NCBI RefSeq assembly: GCF_003086295.3
Contig: NC_092039.1
Coordinates: 67,041,649-67,105,648, forward strand
From: Arachis hypogaea
Taxonomy: Eukaryota; Streptophyta; Magnoliopsida; Fabales; Fabaceae
Length of the DNA: 64,000 bases
Direction of reading: 5' to 3'
Each line of letters opens with the position of its first letter. Position 1 is the first letter of the stretch. Of this stretch, positions 23,032 through 33,055 are shown one piece after another. The notes below the pieces were generated by a model that did no database searches, was not told where the DNA came from, and saw only the letters and a list, made by a program, of their open reading frames with translations. Made by a program: the position numbers and the translations under genes.

Positions 23032-24573
23032 TGGTGCATGAAATTGTGTATGCCAATATTAATGGACTATTTCTCACAGCTTCGCACAACTAACCAGCAA
23101 GTGCACTGGGTCGTCCAAGTAATACCTTACGTGAGTAAGGGTCGAATCCCACGGAGATTGTTGGTTTGAAGCAAGCTATGGTTATCTTATTAGTCTTAGT
23201 CAGGATACCAATAGGATTCTTTAGCCTCGATTGTAAAAGATAAATAAATGGGTGTAAAAGGAGTAATTGTTACGCAGTAATGGAGAATATGTTGGAGTTT
23301 TGGAGATGCTTTGTCTTCAGAATTCCTGCAACATAATGCTTTCTCACTTTCATAAATGCAAGGTTCCTTCCATGACAAGCTGTATGTAGGGCATCACCAT
23401 TGTCAATGGCTACTTCCCATCCTCTCAATGAAAATGGTCCAAATGCTCTGTCACAGCACGGCTAATCATCTGTCGGTTCTCGATCATGTCGGAATAAGAT
23501 CTATTGATCCTTTTGCGTCTATCACTACGCCCATCACTCATGAATTTTAAGCTCGTCACAGTCATCCAATCTCAGAATCCTACTCGGAATACAAGGTTTA
23601 GACTTTCCGAATTCTCAAGGATGCTGCCAATGGATTCTAGCTTATAATACGAAGATTTTGAATAATGAATCTAAGAGATACTCATTCAATCTAATGTAGA
23701 ACGGAGGTGGTTGTCAGGCACACGTTCATGGATTGAGGAAGGTGATGAGTGTCACGGATCATCACCTTCTTCATAGTGAAGCGCGAATGAACATCTTAAA
23801 TAGGAACAAGCGTGTTTGAATGGAAAACAGAAATAATTGCATTAATTCATTGAGATGCTACAGAGCTCCTCACCCCCAACAATGGAGTTTAGAGACTCAT
23901 GCCATCAAAAAGTACAAAATTCAGATCTAAAAATGTCATGAGATGTAAAATAAGTCTCTAAAAGTTGTTTAAATAGTAAACTAGTACCCGAGGTTTACAG
24001 AAAATGAGTAAACAAAGATGGATAGTGCAAAAATCTACTTCTGGGGCCCACTTGGTGTGTGCTGGGGCTGAGACTTAAGCTTCTCACGTTTCTGGAGTCG
24101 AACGCCAGGTTGTAACCTATTTCTGGTGTTGAACTCCAACTTGCAACCTGTTTCTGGCGCTGAACGCCAGACTGCAACATGGAACTAGCGTTGAACGCTA
24201 GTTTACGTCATCTATCTTCGTGCAAAGTATGGAATATTATATATTGCTGGAAAGCCCTAGATGTCTACGTTCCAACCCAATTGAGAGCGCGCCAATTGGA
24301 TTTTTGTAGCTCCAGAAAATCCATTCCGAGTGTAGGGAGGTCAGAATCCAACAGCATTCGCAATCCTTTTTCAGCCTGAATCAGATTTTTGCTCAGCTCC
24401 CTCAATTTCAGCCAGAAAATACCTGAATCACAAAAAAACATACAAACTCATAGTAAAGTCCAAAAATATGAATTTTTCCTAAAAACTAATAAAAATATAC
24501 TAAAAAGTAGCTAGAACCTACTAAAAACTACCTAAAAACAATGCCATAAAGCGTATAAATTATCCGCTCATCA
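23032..24573 (-). repeat. 3' LTR of E3
   Basis: Plus-strand ends TGGTGCATG and CCGCTCATCA. U5 block near 23100-23160, GGCGTT-type palindromes at 24090-24205. Confidence 0.92.
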
Positions 24574-24611
24574 CAACACCAAACTTAAATTGTTGCTTGT
24601 CCCCAAGCAAC
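24574..24611 (-). promoter_or_regulatory. LTR-adjacent hairpin and TAAGTTTGGTGTTG motif (E3)
   Basis: Perfect stem GTTGCTTG-GGGA-CAAGCAAC (24592-24611) followed by TAAGTTTGGTGTTG (24574-24587) against the LTR. Confidence 0.7.
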
Positions 24612-25680
24612 TAAGAATCAAATAGGATAAAAAGAATAGAATATACTATAAATTCCAAAATATCAATGAATATTAGTTCTAATTAGATGAGCGGGACTTG
24701 TAGCTTTTTGATTCTGAACAGTTTTGGCATCTCACTTTATCCCTTGAAGTTTAGAATGATTGGCATTCATAGGAACTCAGAGTTCAAATAGTGTTGTTGA
24801 TTCTCCTAGTTAAGTATGTTAATTCTTGAACACAGCTACTTTATGAGTCTTGGCCGTGGCCCTAAGCACTTTGTTTTCCAGTATTACCATCGGATACATA
24901 AATGCCACAGACACATGACTGGGTGAACCTTTTCAGATTGTGACTCAGCTTTGCTAAAGTCCCCAGTTAGAGGTGTCCAGAGCTCTTAAGCACACTTATT
25001 TTTGCTTTGGATCATGACTTTAACCACTCAGTCTCAAGCTTTTCACTTGGACTTGCATGCCACAAGCACATAGTTAGGGACATCTTGATTTAGCCGCTTA
25101 GGCCTGGATTTTATTTCCTTGGGCCCTCCTATCCATTGATGCTCAAAGCCTTGGATCCTTTTTACCCTTGCCTTTTGGTTTTAAGGGCTATTGGCTTTTT
25201 CTGCTTGCTTTTTCTTTTTCTTTCTCTATTTTCTATTTTTTTTGCCAATTTTTTTTCGCAAGCTTTGTTCTTCACTGCTTTTTCTTGCTTCAAGAATCAA
25301 TTTTTTGATTTTTCAGATCATCAATAACATTTCTCTTTTTCATCATTCTTTCAAGAGCTAACAATTTTAACATTCATAAACAACAAGATCAAAATTATGC
25401 ACTGTTCAAGCGTTCATTCAGTAAACAAAAAGTATTGTCACCACATCAATATAATTAAACTAATTTCAAGGATGAATTTGAACTCATGTACTTCTTGTTC
25501 TTTTGTATTAAAACATTTTTCATTTAAGAAAGGTGAAGGATTCATGGAATTATTCATAGCCGTAAGACATAGTTACTAAACACTAATGATCATGTAATAA
25601 AGACACAAACATGGACAAACATGAAGCTCAAAAACCGAAAATAGAAAAATAAGAGCAAGGAGATTAAGGAATGAGTCCTG
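24612..25680 (-). other. 3' non-coding region of E3
   Basis: AT-rich, no supported gene. Shared block ATACATAAATGCCACA at 24894-24909 (minus-strand TGTGGCATTTATGTAT). Confidence 0.6.
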
Positions 25681-25689
25681 CTTAGTGAG

Positions 25690-26038
25690 GGTGGCGTCTT
25701 CCTCTTGAAGAACCAATGGTGCTCTTTGAGCACCTCTATGTCTCTTCCTTGCCTCTGTTGCTTGATCCCTAGTGATTTTGGTGCTCCTATCCTTAGTTGC
25801 TTCCAATAGTTGTGTGGAGGAAAATATATTCCTTGAGGTATCTCAGGGATTTCTTGATGAGGGAATTCATCATGCTCTTGTTGAGGTCCATGAGTGGGCT
25901 CTCTTGATGTGCAGTCAAATGCTCTATTACTGAGCTATGGACCCTTGAGATGAATCTCTCCATCTCCCATGACTCGGAGGTGGAAGCTTCTATCTTTCCT
26001 TTCCTCTTTCTAGAGGTTTCTCCGGCCTTAGGTGCCAT
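25690..26038 (-). pseudogene. ORF2 relic with internal deletion (E3)
   Basis: Starts at ATG 26038 with the same basic lead as E1 (SRKRKGKIEASTSES, WEMERFISRVH). Right there, about 700 bases of the ORF2 core are missing and 44 bases of tRNA-Cys sequence (25901-25944) stand in their place. The ORF2 tail (ending in RHRGAQ..) then follows in a shifted frame with further deletions. Not functional as a full ORF2; a chimeric 81-codon frame is open to 25793. Confidence 0.75.
25901..25944 (-). pseudogene. Captured 5' part of tRNA-Cys(GCA)
   Basis: The minus strand reads GGGTCCATAGCTCAG, then a D-loop, GAGC, TTTGACTGCACATCAAG. The D-stem GCTC/GAGC pairs, and the anticodon stem TTTGA/TCAAG pairs around a loop holding the GCA anticodon. 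It matches, from memory, nuclear plant tRNA-Cys from base 1 to about base 45. The T-arm and 3' acceptor strand are missing. The D-loop (AGTAATA) has changed from the expected AGTGGTA. Transcription as a tRNA is impossible without a B box. Confidence 0.75.
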
Positions 26039-26075
26039 AAATGGTTATGGAAAAACAAAAAAGCTATGCTTTTGC

Positions 26076-26111
26076 CACACCAAACTTAGAATATTGCTCG
26101 CCCTCGAGCAA
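26076..26111 (-). promoter_or_regulatory. Internal hairpin plus TAAGTTTGGTGT (E3)
   Basis: Minus strand TTGCTCG-AGGG-CGAGCAA (26094-26111), gap, CTAAGTTTGGTGTGG, upstream of ORF2. Two stem positions are changed together relative to the LTR-adjacent copy. Confidence 0.62.
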
Positions 26112-26284
26112 AAGAAGAAGAATAGATGAAGAAGAAGATATGGAGGAGAGGGAGAGGGATGTGTATTCGTCTATTTAGGGTGGGTTTGGGTGGGAAAGAG
26201 ATCTTGAATTTGAAGGTAGGTGGGGATCTTGTAGGGTCCACAGATCCTGAGGTGTCAAAGATTTACATCCCTGCACCAATGAGG

Positions 26285-26556
26285 CGTGTAAAATGCCCTC
26301 TGCATGCAATCCTGGCATTTAACGCCAGATTGATGCTTGTTTCTGGCGTTAAACGCTAGCTCTATGCTTGTTTTGGGCGTTCAACGCTAGTCTGCAGCAT
26401 GTTTTTGGCATTGAACGCCAGCTTTTCTCAGTGTGCAATCCTGGCGTTTAAACGCCAGATTGCTGCATATTTCTGGCATTTAACGCCAGATCCATGCTCT
26501 GTTCTGGCGTTGAATGCCAGCAAGATGCTCCTTACTGGCATTCAAATGCCAGTAAG
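26285..26556. repeat. GGCGTT..AACGCC palindrome cluster (E3)
   Basis: Seven imperfect palindromes, such as CTGGCGTTTAAACGCCAG near 26440, in unit spacing of about 38 bases. Several have decayed to GGCATT or AATGCC. Confidence 0.85.
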
Positions 26557-26700
26557 CTCTTCCTCCAGGGTGTGCTGTTTCTTCTGCTGTTTTTGATTCT
26601 GTTTTTAATTTTTGTATTTGTTTTGTGAATCCACTTGATCATGAACCTTATAAAATATAAAAGAACAATAGAAATAAAAATAGAATTAGATAAATAAGAA

Positions 26701-26747
26701 TTGGGTTGCCTCCCAATAAGCGCTTCTTTGTTGTCTTTAGCTGGACT
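26701..26747 (-). promoter_or_regulatory. Conserved post-gene hairpin module (E3)
   Basis: Minus strand AAAGAAGCGCTTATTGGGA, GGCAACCCAAT, hairpin at 26701-26718, 12 bases after the pol stop. Confidence 0.6.
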
Positions 26748-26758
26748 ATTACTGAGCT

Positions 26759-27685
26759 TTAATTAAGTCTCAGTTTTGAGCATTCTTGCTCAAAATTGCC
26801 TTCAAGATAATGCTTGACTCTTTGCCCATTAACAATGAACTTTTTGTCAGAGTCACTATCATGAAGCTCTGCAAACCATGGTGCTTTCTGAATGGCAAAA
26901 AGTTGCTCATCCGAAAATGTTTCAGAGATCTCAGTAAGAGGGAGGGACGTCCCTTTTACTGGTTCTATTCGGGACAGGTGATCTGCTACTTGATTCTCTG
27001 TCCCTTTTCTGTCTCTTATTTCTATATCAAATTCTTGCAGAAGTAACACCCATCTTATGTGCCTGGGTTTTGAATCCTGCTTTGTGAGTAGATATTTAAG
27101 AGCAGCATGGTCTGTGTACACAATCACTTTTGATCCTACTAAATAGGATCTGAACTTGTCAATGGCATAAACCACTGCAAGCAATTCCTTTTCTGTGGTT
27201 GTATAGTTCTTCTACGCATCATTTAAAACACGGCTGGCATAATAAATGATGTGCAGAAGCTTGTCATGCCTCTATCCCTACACTGCACCAATGCCATGAT
27301 CATTGGCATCACACATTAATTCAAATGGTAATGTCCAATCTGGTGTAGAGATGACTGGTGCTGTGACCAGCTTAGCTTTCAGAGTCTCAAACGCCTGCAA
27401 ACACTCCTTATCAATGATAAATGGCGTGTCAGCAGCTAGCAGATTACTCAGAGGTTTTGCAATTTTTGAAAAATCTTTTATAAACCTCCTATAAAATCCT
27501 GCATGCACCAGAAAGGTTCTGATTGCCTTAACATTAGTAGGTGGTGGTAATTTTTCAATTACCTCTACCTTGGCTTGATCCACCTCTATTCCCTTGTTCG
27601 AAATTTTGTGCCCAAGGACAATTCCTTCGATTACCATAAAGTGACATTTCTCCCAGTTTAAAACCAGGTTAGTCTCTTGGCACCT
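26759..27685 (-). pseudogene. pol 3' half of E3: RT end, RNase H, integrase tail
   Basis: Continues the E3 RT from 46775 after removal of [29 protein letters not shown] VHAGFYRRF, then RNase H with [21 protein letters not shown] and [10 protein letters not shown]. After PWFAEL the text jumps to [12 protein letters not shown], which is the extreme C-terminus of integrase. The zinc finger, DDE core and most of the C-terminal domain are deleted (about 1.2 kb compared with A). Two in-frame stops lie near 27210-27280. Stop of the frame at 26759. Confidence 0.85.
27681..27685. repeat. Target-site duplication CACCT of A (left copy)
   Basis: CACCT here and at 46770-46774. Removing A and one copy restores the E3 RT reading frame. 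Confidence 0.95.
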
Positions 27686-27994
27686 TGATGCCAAGGCATC
27701 TTAGGCTAGTTTCACTAGCATTTTTCTGTTAGTTTTAGTTGTTTTATGCATTTTCTTGAGCCTAAAGTAACCAAGAATGGTTAAATGAACAACAAAGTAA
27801 TGAATCATCCAAACAGTGTAATTTTGATGCAAATTCCATGAGTTTTTAGTTATATTACTTGAATGCTATGAATGGAAGATTTCTCATGAAATTTTGCAAG
27901 ACTTTGATGCAATTGTGTGGATGATTTCAGGGAAGAAGAGGCTAGGCAAGGAAGCAACAAAATCAATAAAGGAAGCTTGAAGATCACATGTGGA

Positions 27995-28743
27995 GTTTAA
28001 GTTCCAGTTTAAGCTTAAACTGGAACTTAAACTACCAAGCCATATAATGCTGAAAGTGGCGTTTAACCTCCAGTTTAACCTTAAACTGGAAGTTAAACGC
28101 CAGAATAAGAAATGCACCAAAGCTGAAAGTGGCGTTTAACCTTCAGTTTAAGGTTAAACTGAAGGTTAAACGCCAGAATCATGAAAGCTGAGAAAAGAGG
28201 AAACTGGCGTTTAACCTCCAGTTTAACCTTAAACTGAAGGTTAAACGCCAGAATGAGAATGGCACCAAGGAAGCATTTCCACGTTTAACCTCCAGTTTAA
28301 CCTTAAACTGGAGGTTAAACGTGTTCGAACCATATTATGCACCAGGAAGCCATTTCCACGTTTAAGCTCCAGTTTGACCTCAAACTGGAGCTTAAACGTG
28401 TTCGACATTCACACTCCTGGGCTACCTTCTTCATTCCCACGTTTAAGCTCCAGTTTAAGGTTAAACTGGAGCTTAAACGTGTTCGGCGTTTTGGCTACTC
28501 TAGGGTTGCCTTCTCATTTCCACGTTTAAGCTCCAGTTTAACCTTAAACTGGAGCTTAAACGTGTTCGACCAGAATTGCCTCCAGGGGTTGCAATCTTCA
28601 TTTCCACGTTTAAGCTTCAGTTTAACCTTAAACTGAAGCTTAAACGTGTTCGATTAATTACCCTCCTGGGTTGCTTTCTTTCATTTCCACGTTTAAGTTT
28701 CCGTTTAACCTTAAACTGAAACTTAAACTTCAACTTAAACGCC
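27995..28743 (+). repeat. Ten tandem 38-55 bp palindromes in the A LTR
   Basis: The first (27995-28032) is a perfect 38-base palindrome. The others are about 44 bases: arms GGCGTTTAACCTCCAGTTTAA or CACGTTTAAGCTCCAGTTTA and their complements, with a two-base centre CC or GG. The sequence between arms is unique text. Arm changes between units are matched by complementary changes in the opposite arm (CTCC with GGAG, CTTC with GAAG). The array is repeated in the 3' LTR at 37511-38259. Confidence 0.95.
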
Positions 28744-29064
28744 ACTTTTTGAAAGGGTTTCTGGGCCAAATATATTGAAGTTTAAGTTAGCATTTGAGCA
28801 CAAACATTAACTTAAACGTATTATGGTATGAAACCCAATTGAATATCATGGTTTATGGGATTGGGCCTGAAGAATTTATGAGTCTGGAACTTCAATTTGT
28901 TGAGCATTGTGTCATTACTTGTTTATCACTAAGTTTGCTCAATGAATGTTACAGAATTGGATCACAGCCTCATCAGGATTATGGACCATAAACCCAAAGC
29001 AAAAGGAAATCAAGGAAAGGCCTCAAAGCCCAAGAAACACAACAGAAGCTCAATTTAGAAAGTG

Positions 29065-29075
29065 TATAAATAGGA
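29065..29075 (+). promoter_or_regulatory. LTR TATA box (A)
   Basis: TATAAATAGGA, with the same string at 38581-38591 in the 3' LTR. Confidence 0.7.
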
Positions 29076-29977
29076 TAGAATTGAAGTTAGTTAGCACTTT
29101 TTGACACTTTGGAATTTTCATACTTTTGTAATTGAATTCAGAGCTATGATTCACTAAACCCCTTTCATTGGGTTAGGGAGCTCTATTGTAATTCAATGAA
29201 TCAATAATAGTTTTATCTTCTTCTTCAATCTTTTCTCTTGAATTTTGTTAGAAAGCTTCTCGATCTAATTCCATTGGGTAGTTGTCTTGGGAAAGAAACT
29301 ATCCATAATTGGAATCCTTCGGAACCTTGGGAAAGGAATGGAGGATTCATGCTAGAGAAGCTTTCTCACAGTGAATTGGATTGGGGTTTGGATGGATATT
29401 GTGACATGTAATCCTACCAAATTGTGGTTCATGAAACTGTGTGGTATAATCAGTGATCGAGCATCATCTCTTCTTATGAACATTTAAACCAAGGGATTGG
29501 GAATTTGTTTGTTTTTAGAGAGAATTGGTGAGCCAAGGAATTGGGATCCAATCATATAAGATTGCCAAGCAAGATTCAATGAATGCATTGGTTGAGGAAG
29601 AGATGAAAATGTTTGATTCGGAGATTTCAATATCTCCTGACCCCAATGAACCTCTCTCTCTGATCTATCCCTTTCTATTTACATTCTGCAATTTCAATTC
29701 TTGCAATCACCCCCGTCCCTTTTTAATTTCAGCAATTTAGCTTCTTGCTCTTTAATTCATGCAAATTTTACATTCCGCTCATCTAAATCTTGATTCCGCT
29801 CAACTAGAACATACTTTTAATTCGAATTGCTCATTCAACCAATCCTTGTGGGATTCGACCTCACTCTATTGTGAGTTTTTACTTGACGATAACCGGTGCA
29901 CTTGCCGGAAGGAATTTTTGCCGATTGTGCAATTTCCTAAATCGTAGCATATCAAGTTTATGCTAGTATCAAGTTTA

Positions 29978-29995
29978 TGGCGCCGTTGCGGGGGA
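29978..29995 (+). promoter_or_regulatory. Primer-binding site, tRNA-Asp (A)
   Basis: TGGCGCCGTTGCGGGGGA, one mismatch to the tRNA-Asp complement, six bases after the LTR. Confidence 0.88.
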
Positions 29996-30253
29996 TTGGT
30001 TTTCGATTGACAATTCTCAAATTGGAAGTTAACTAGATTGAACATTTTTCTTGTTTTGTTAATTTAGTCCAAGTTACTTGTTGAATTTAATTTCTGCACT
30101 CTGTTATTTGCTTTTTTTTTCTTATGCCTTTCATTTCAAGCAACTAACTCACTGACCCACTAACTATTTGAATTAATTCCTCAACTGCTCTAACCATACT
30201 CTTCCATTAACCAAGAGTATTCAACTTGTTTGTTGCTTGTGGTGTGTTCTTGT

Positions 30254-33046
30254 ATGACAGGTAGGAGAGGAGAGACAACAACTCCTCCATATACCGAACC
30301 AGAGAGGACCCTTCATAGACTTAGAAGGGAAGCAAGAGAGAAGAGAGTACTGAGAGAAGAAGAATCTGAAGGAGAGTCTGAGGACAACTTTGAGGAAGCT
30401 CTAGATCTCAACATGGATAGAGAAGTTCACAACCATGAGAGGGCTGATGGTAACAATGCCATTCCTGAGAGGAGGGTTCTTGGTTCATACATAAACCCAA
30501 CTTCTGGGAATTGTGGTAGCAGCATCCAGAAACCACCCATTCAGGCCAACAATTTTGAACTCAAACCACAGCTAATATCATTGGTGGAGGATCATTGTTC
30601 ATTTGGTGGAAGTGCTAATGAAGACCCAAACCAACATCTCACAAAATTCCTGAGAATTTGCGACACTGTAAAATCCAATGGAGTCCAGGAAGATGCCTAT
30701 AAACTGCTCTTGTTCCCATTTTCACTTAGGGACAAGGCAGCTAAGTGGCTGGAATCATTCCCAAGGGGGAGCCTAACAACCTGGGATGAGGTGGAAAGCA
30801 AGTTTCTGGCACACTTCTACCCTCCACAAAAGGTCAATAGGCTTCGACCTGAGGTTCAGACTTTTAGACAACAAGATGGTGAGACACTCTACGAGGCATG
30901 GGAGAGGTTCAAAGAATTGACAAGGAAATGCCCACCAGACATGTTCCATGACTGGGTGCAATTGCATATTTTCTATGATGGACTTTCTTATGAATCAAGG
31001 AAGGCTGTAGACCATTCATCAGGAGGTTCATTGAACAGGAAAAAGACTGTGGAAGAAGCCATTGAAGTGATTGAGACAGTGGCTGAGAATGAATACTACT
31101 ATGCTTCAGAGAGGCACAACACTAAGGGAGTCATGGAGCTGAACCATGTTGATACAATTCTAGCCCAAAACAAGGTGTTTGCCAAGCAACTAGCAGAGCT
31201 CACCAGGAAATTAGACACAAAGCAAGTGGCTGCACTACACACACAAGATCAAGAGGAAGTAAGCATTGAAGGAGGTGATTGGGAAGAAGCCAACTATGTG
31301 GGAAATCAACAAAGGCAACCATATGATCCACATTCCAACACTTACAACCCAGGATGGAAAAACCACCCAAACTTTGGGTGGGGAAACCAGCAAAGCCAAC
31401 CACAAAACCACAAACCTTACAACCACAACCTACATAACAATTCCACATACCAAAACTCCAACCAAAGATCATACCAAGCCACACAAAACACTTACTCCCA
31501 ACCACCATATCATGGCCAAAATAATCAACCTGCCCAACCTAATCCAAACCAACAATTTCAAGATCAATTAAACAGGATAGAAGGAATGCTTGCAACCATG
31601 AGTCAAGACATAACCGAATTGAAAGCTTTTAAGGAAGAAGTAAATTCTAACTTGCAAAACCAAGGAGCTGCCATCCAGAAGCTAGAAAATCAAATTGTGT
31701 ATTTGTCTAAGCAAACCCTTGGGCCAAGCGTTTCTCATGCTGCCAAGGCTATTGCAAGGGAAGAATGTAAGGCCATAACCCTCAGAAGTGGAAAGAAGCT
31801 AAAGGAGGTCTCAAACGAAACCACAGAGGATGAAGCAAAGGATAATGTGAGAGACAAGGAACAAGGACAATCTTTTACACCGTCTGCAACAAAAGAAAAA
31901 GAAAAAGAGGTCCTGAAGCCTTATACACCCAAAGCACCATATCCTCAACGTTTGATGAAAAGTGAAAAGGATGGCCAATTCTCCAGATTCTTGGAGATTT
32001 TCAAGAAGCTTCAAATCAACATTCCTTTTGCTGAGGCAATAGAGCAAATGCCACTCTATGCAAAATTCTTGAAGGAATTAATGACTAAGAAGAGGAGCTG
32101 GAGAAATGAGGAAACTGTGTTATTAACTGAAGAATGCAGTGCCATCATTCAACACAAATTGCCTCAGAAATTGAAGGATCCAGGCAGTTTCCAAATCCCC
32201 TGCATCATAGGAGAAGTCATGGTGGAGAAGGCCTTGTGTGACTTAGGGGCCAGTATCAATTTGATGTCTCTAACCATGATGAGAAGAATAAAGATTGAAG
32301 AAGCCAAACCAACAAGAATGGCCCTCCAATTGGCAGATCGAACTTTTAAATTCCCTCATGGGATAGTTGAGGATTTGTTGGTGAAAGTGGGAGATTTTAT
32401 ATTTCCTGCCGATTTTGTGGTGTTAGATATGGAGGAAGAAGCTAAAGCTTCGATAATTCTGGGAAGACCCTTCCTGGCTACTGCTGGAGCCATCATAGAT
32501 GTCCAAAAGGGTGAACTCACTCTTAGACTGCATGATGAGAAATTGGTATTTAACGTATTCAAGGCAATGAGCTATCCATCAGAATCACTAAAGGAATGCA
32601 TGAGGGTGGATGTAGTGGATATTGCAATACAAGAAACCCTTGAGGAAACAACAAAGGAAGTGGCAGAGGAGGAGTTCACCAAGGATATTGAAGTTAGTGA
32701 CATCAAGGCTGCTGAGACAACCATGCCAAGCATGCCTGAGAGAGTGAAAGAAGAGAAGGAAGCACCAAAACCTGAGCTCAAAGCATTGCCCCCTAATCTC
32801 AAGTATGCATACTTGGGTAGTGATGAGAGCCATCCTGTTATCATTAGCTCTGCCTTGAGCCAAGAACAGGAAGAAGAATTGATCAAGGTGCTACAAACTC
32901 ATCAAGATGCCATTGGGTGGACCCTAGCTGATTTGAAGGGGATAAGTTCATCCATATGCATGCACAAAATCTTGTTAGAAGAGGATGCTAGACCCTCCAT
33001 TCAAGCTCAGAGAAGATTGAATCCCATCATGAAAGAAGTGGTATAA
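30254..33046 (+). CDS. gag-protease and start of pol (element A)
   Basis: From ATG 30254 (an upstream ATG at 30230 is less likely, since MTGRRGE..TEPERTL aligns with other gag starts). Gag domain at about residues 90-260 (KWLESFPRGSLTTW, ETLYEAWERFKEL), then an Asn/Gln/His/Tyr-rich linker with no CCHC knuckle, a coiled-coil stretch, and a retropepsin with CDLGAS (Asp 663) and ILGRPFLATA. After an acidic linker the pol N-terminus begins (DLKGISSSICMHKILLEED). The frame ends at TAA 33044-33046, codon 931, in place of the Gln codon found in E3. The next frame (33056-35659) is in the same phase, so this is one gag-pol gene cut by one point mutation. Confidence 0.92.
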   Translation: MTGRRGETTTPPYTEPERTLHRLRREAREKRVLREEESEGESEDNFEEALDLNMDREVHNHERADGNNAIPERRVLGSYINPTSGNCGSSIQKPPIQANNFELKPQLISLVEDHCSFGGSANEDPNQHLTKFLRICDTVKSNGVQEDAYKLLLFPFSLRDKAAKWLESFPRGSLTTWDEVESKFLAHFYPPQKVNRLRPEVQTFRQQDGETLYEAWERFKELTRKCPPDMFHDWVQLHIFYDGLSYESRKAVDHSSGGSLNRKKTVEEAIEVIETVAENEYYYASERHNTKGVMELNHVDTILAQNKVFAKQLAELTRKLDTKQVAALHTQDQEEVSIEGGDWEEANYVGNQQRQPYDPHSNTYNPGWKNHPNFGWGNQQSQPQNHKPYNHNLHNNSTYQNSNQRSYQATQNTYSQPPYHGQNNQPAQPNPNQQFQDQLNRIEGMLATMSQDITELKAFKEEVNSNLQNQGAAIQKLENQIVYLSKQTLGPSVSHAAKAIAREECKAITLRSGKKLKEVSNETTEDEAKDNVRDKEQGQSFTPSATKEKEKEVLKPYTPKAPYPQRLMKSEKDGQFSRFLEIFKKLQINIPFAEAIEQMPLYAKFLKELMTKKRSWRNEETVLLTEECSAIIQHKLPQKLKDPGSFQIPCIIGEVMVEKALCDLGASINLMSLTMMRRIKIEEAKPTRMALQLADRTFKFPHGIVEDLLVKVGDFIFPADFVVLDMEEEAKASIILGRPFLATAGAIIDVQKGELTLRLHDEKLVFNVFKAMSYPSESLKECMRVDVVDIAIQETLEETTKEVAEEEFTKDIEVSDIKAAETTMPSMPERVKEEKEAPKPELKALPPNLKYAYLGSDESHPVIISSALSQEQEEELIKVLQTHQDAIGWTLADLKGISSSICMHKILLEEDARPSIQAQRRLNPIMKEVV

Positions 33047-33055
33047 AAGGAGGTC

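Larger units (their letters stand above)
27686..29971 (+). repeat. 5' LTR of A
   Basis: Starts TGATGCCAAGGCATC and ends CTAGTATCA. Contains ten tandem palindromes (27995-28743), a TATA box, and the U5 block (TGTGGGATTCGACC, CTCAC..GTGAG hairpin, GTGCACTTGCCGG) at 29845-29910. Confidence 0.95.

Noticed and set aside
22951..23169. 72-codon frame across 23032
   Set aside because: It runs from the P gene into the E3 LTR, so it is an accidental fusion at an insertion border.
27995..28743. CRISPR-like regular repeats with unique spacers
   Set aside because: The repeats are self-palindromic with variable arms, sit inside both LTRs of a plant retrotransposon and have no cas genes nearby.
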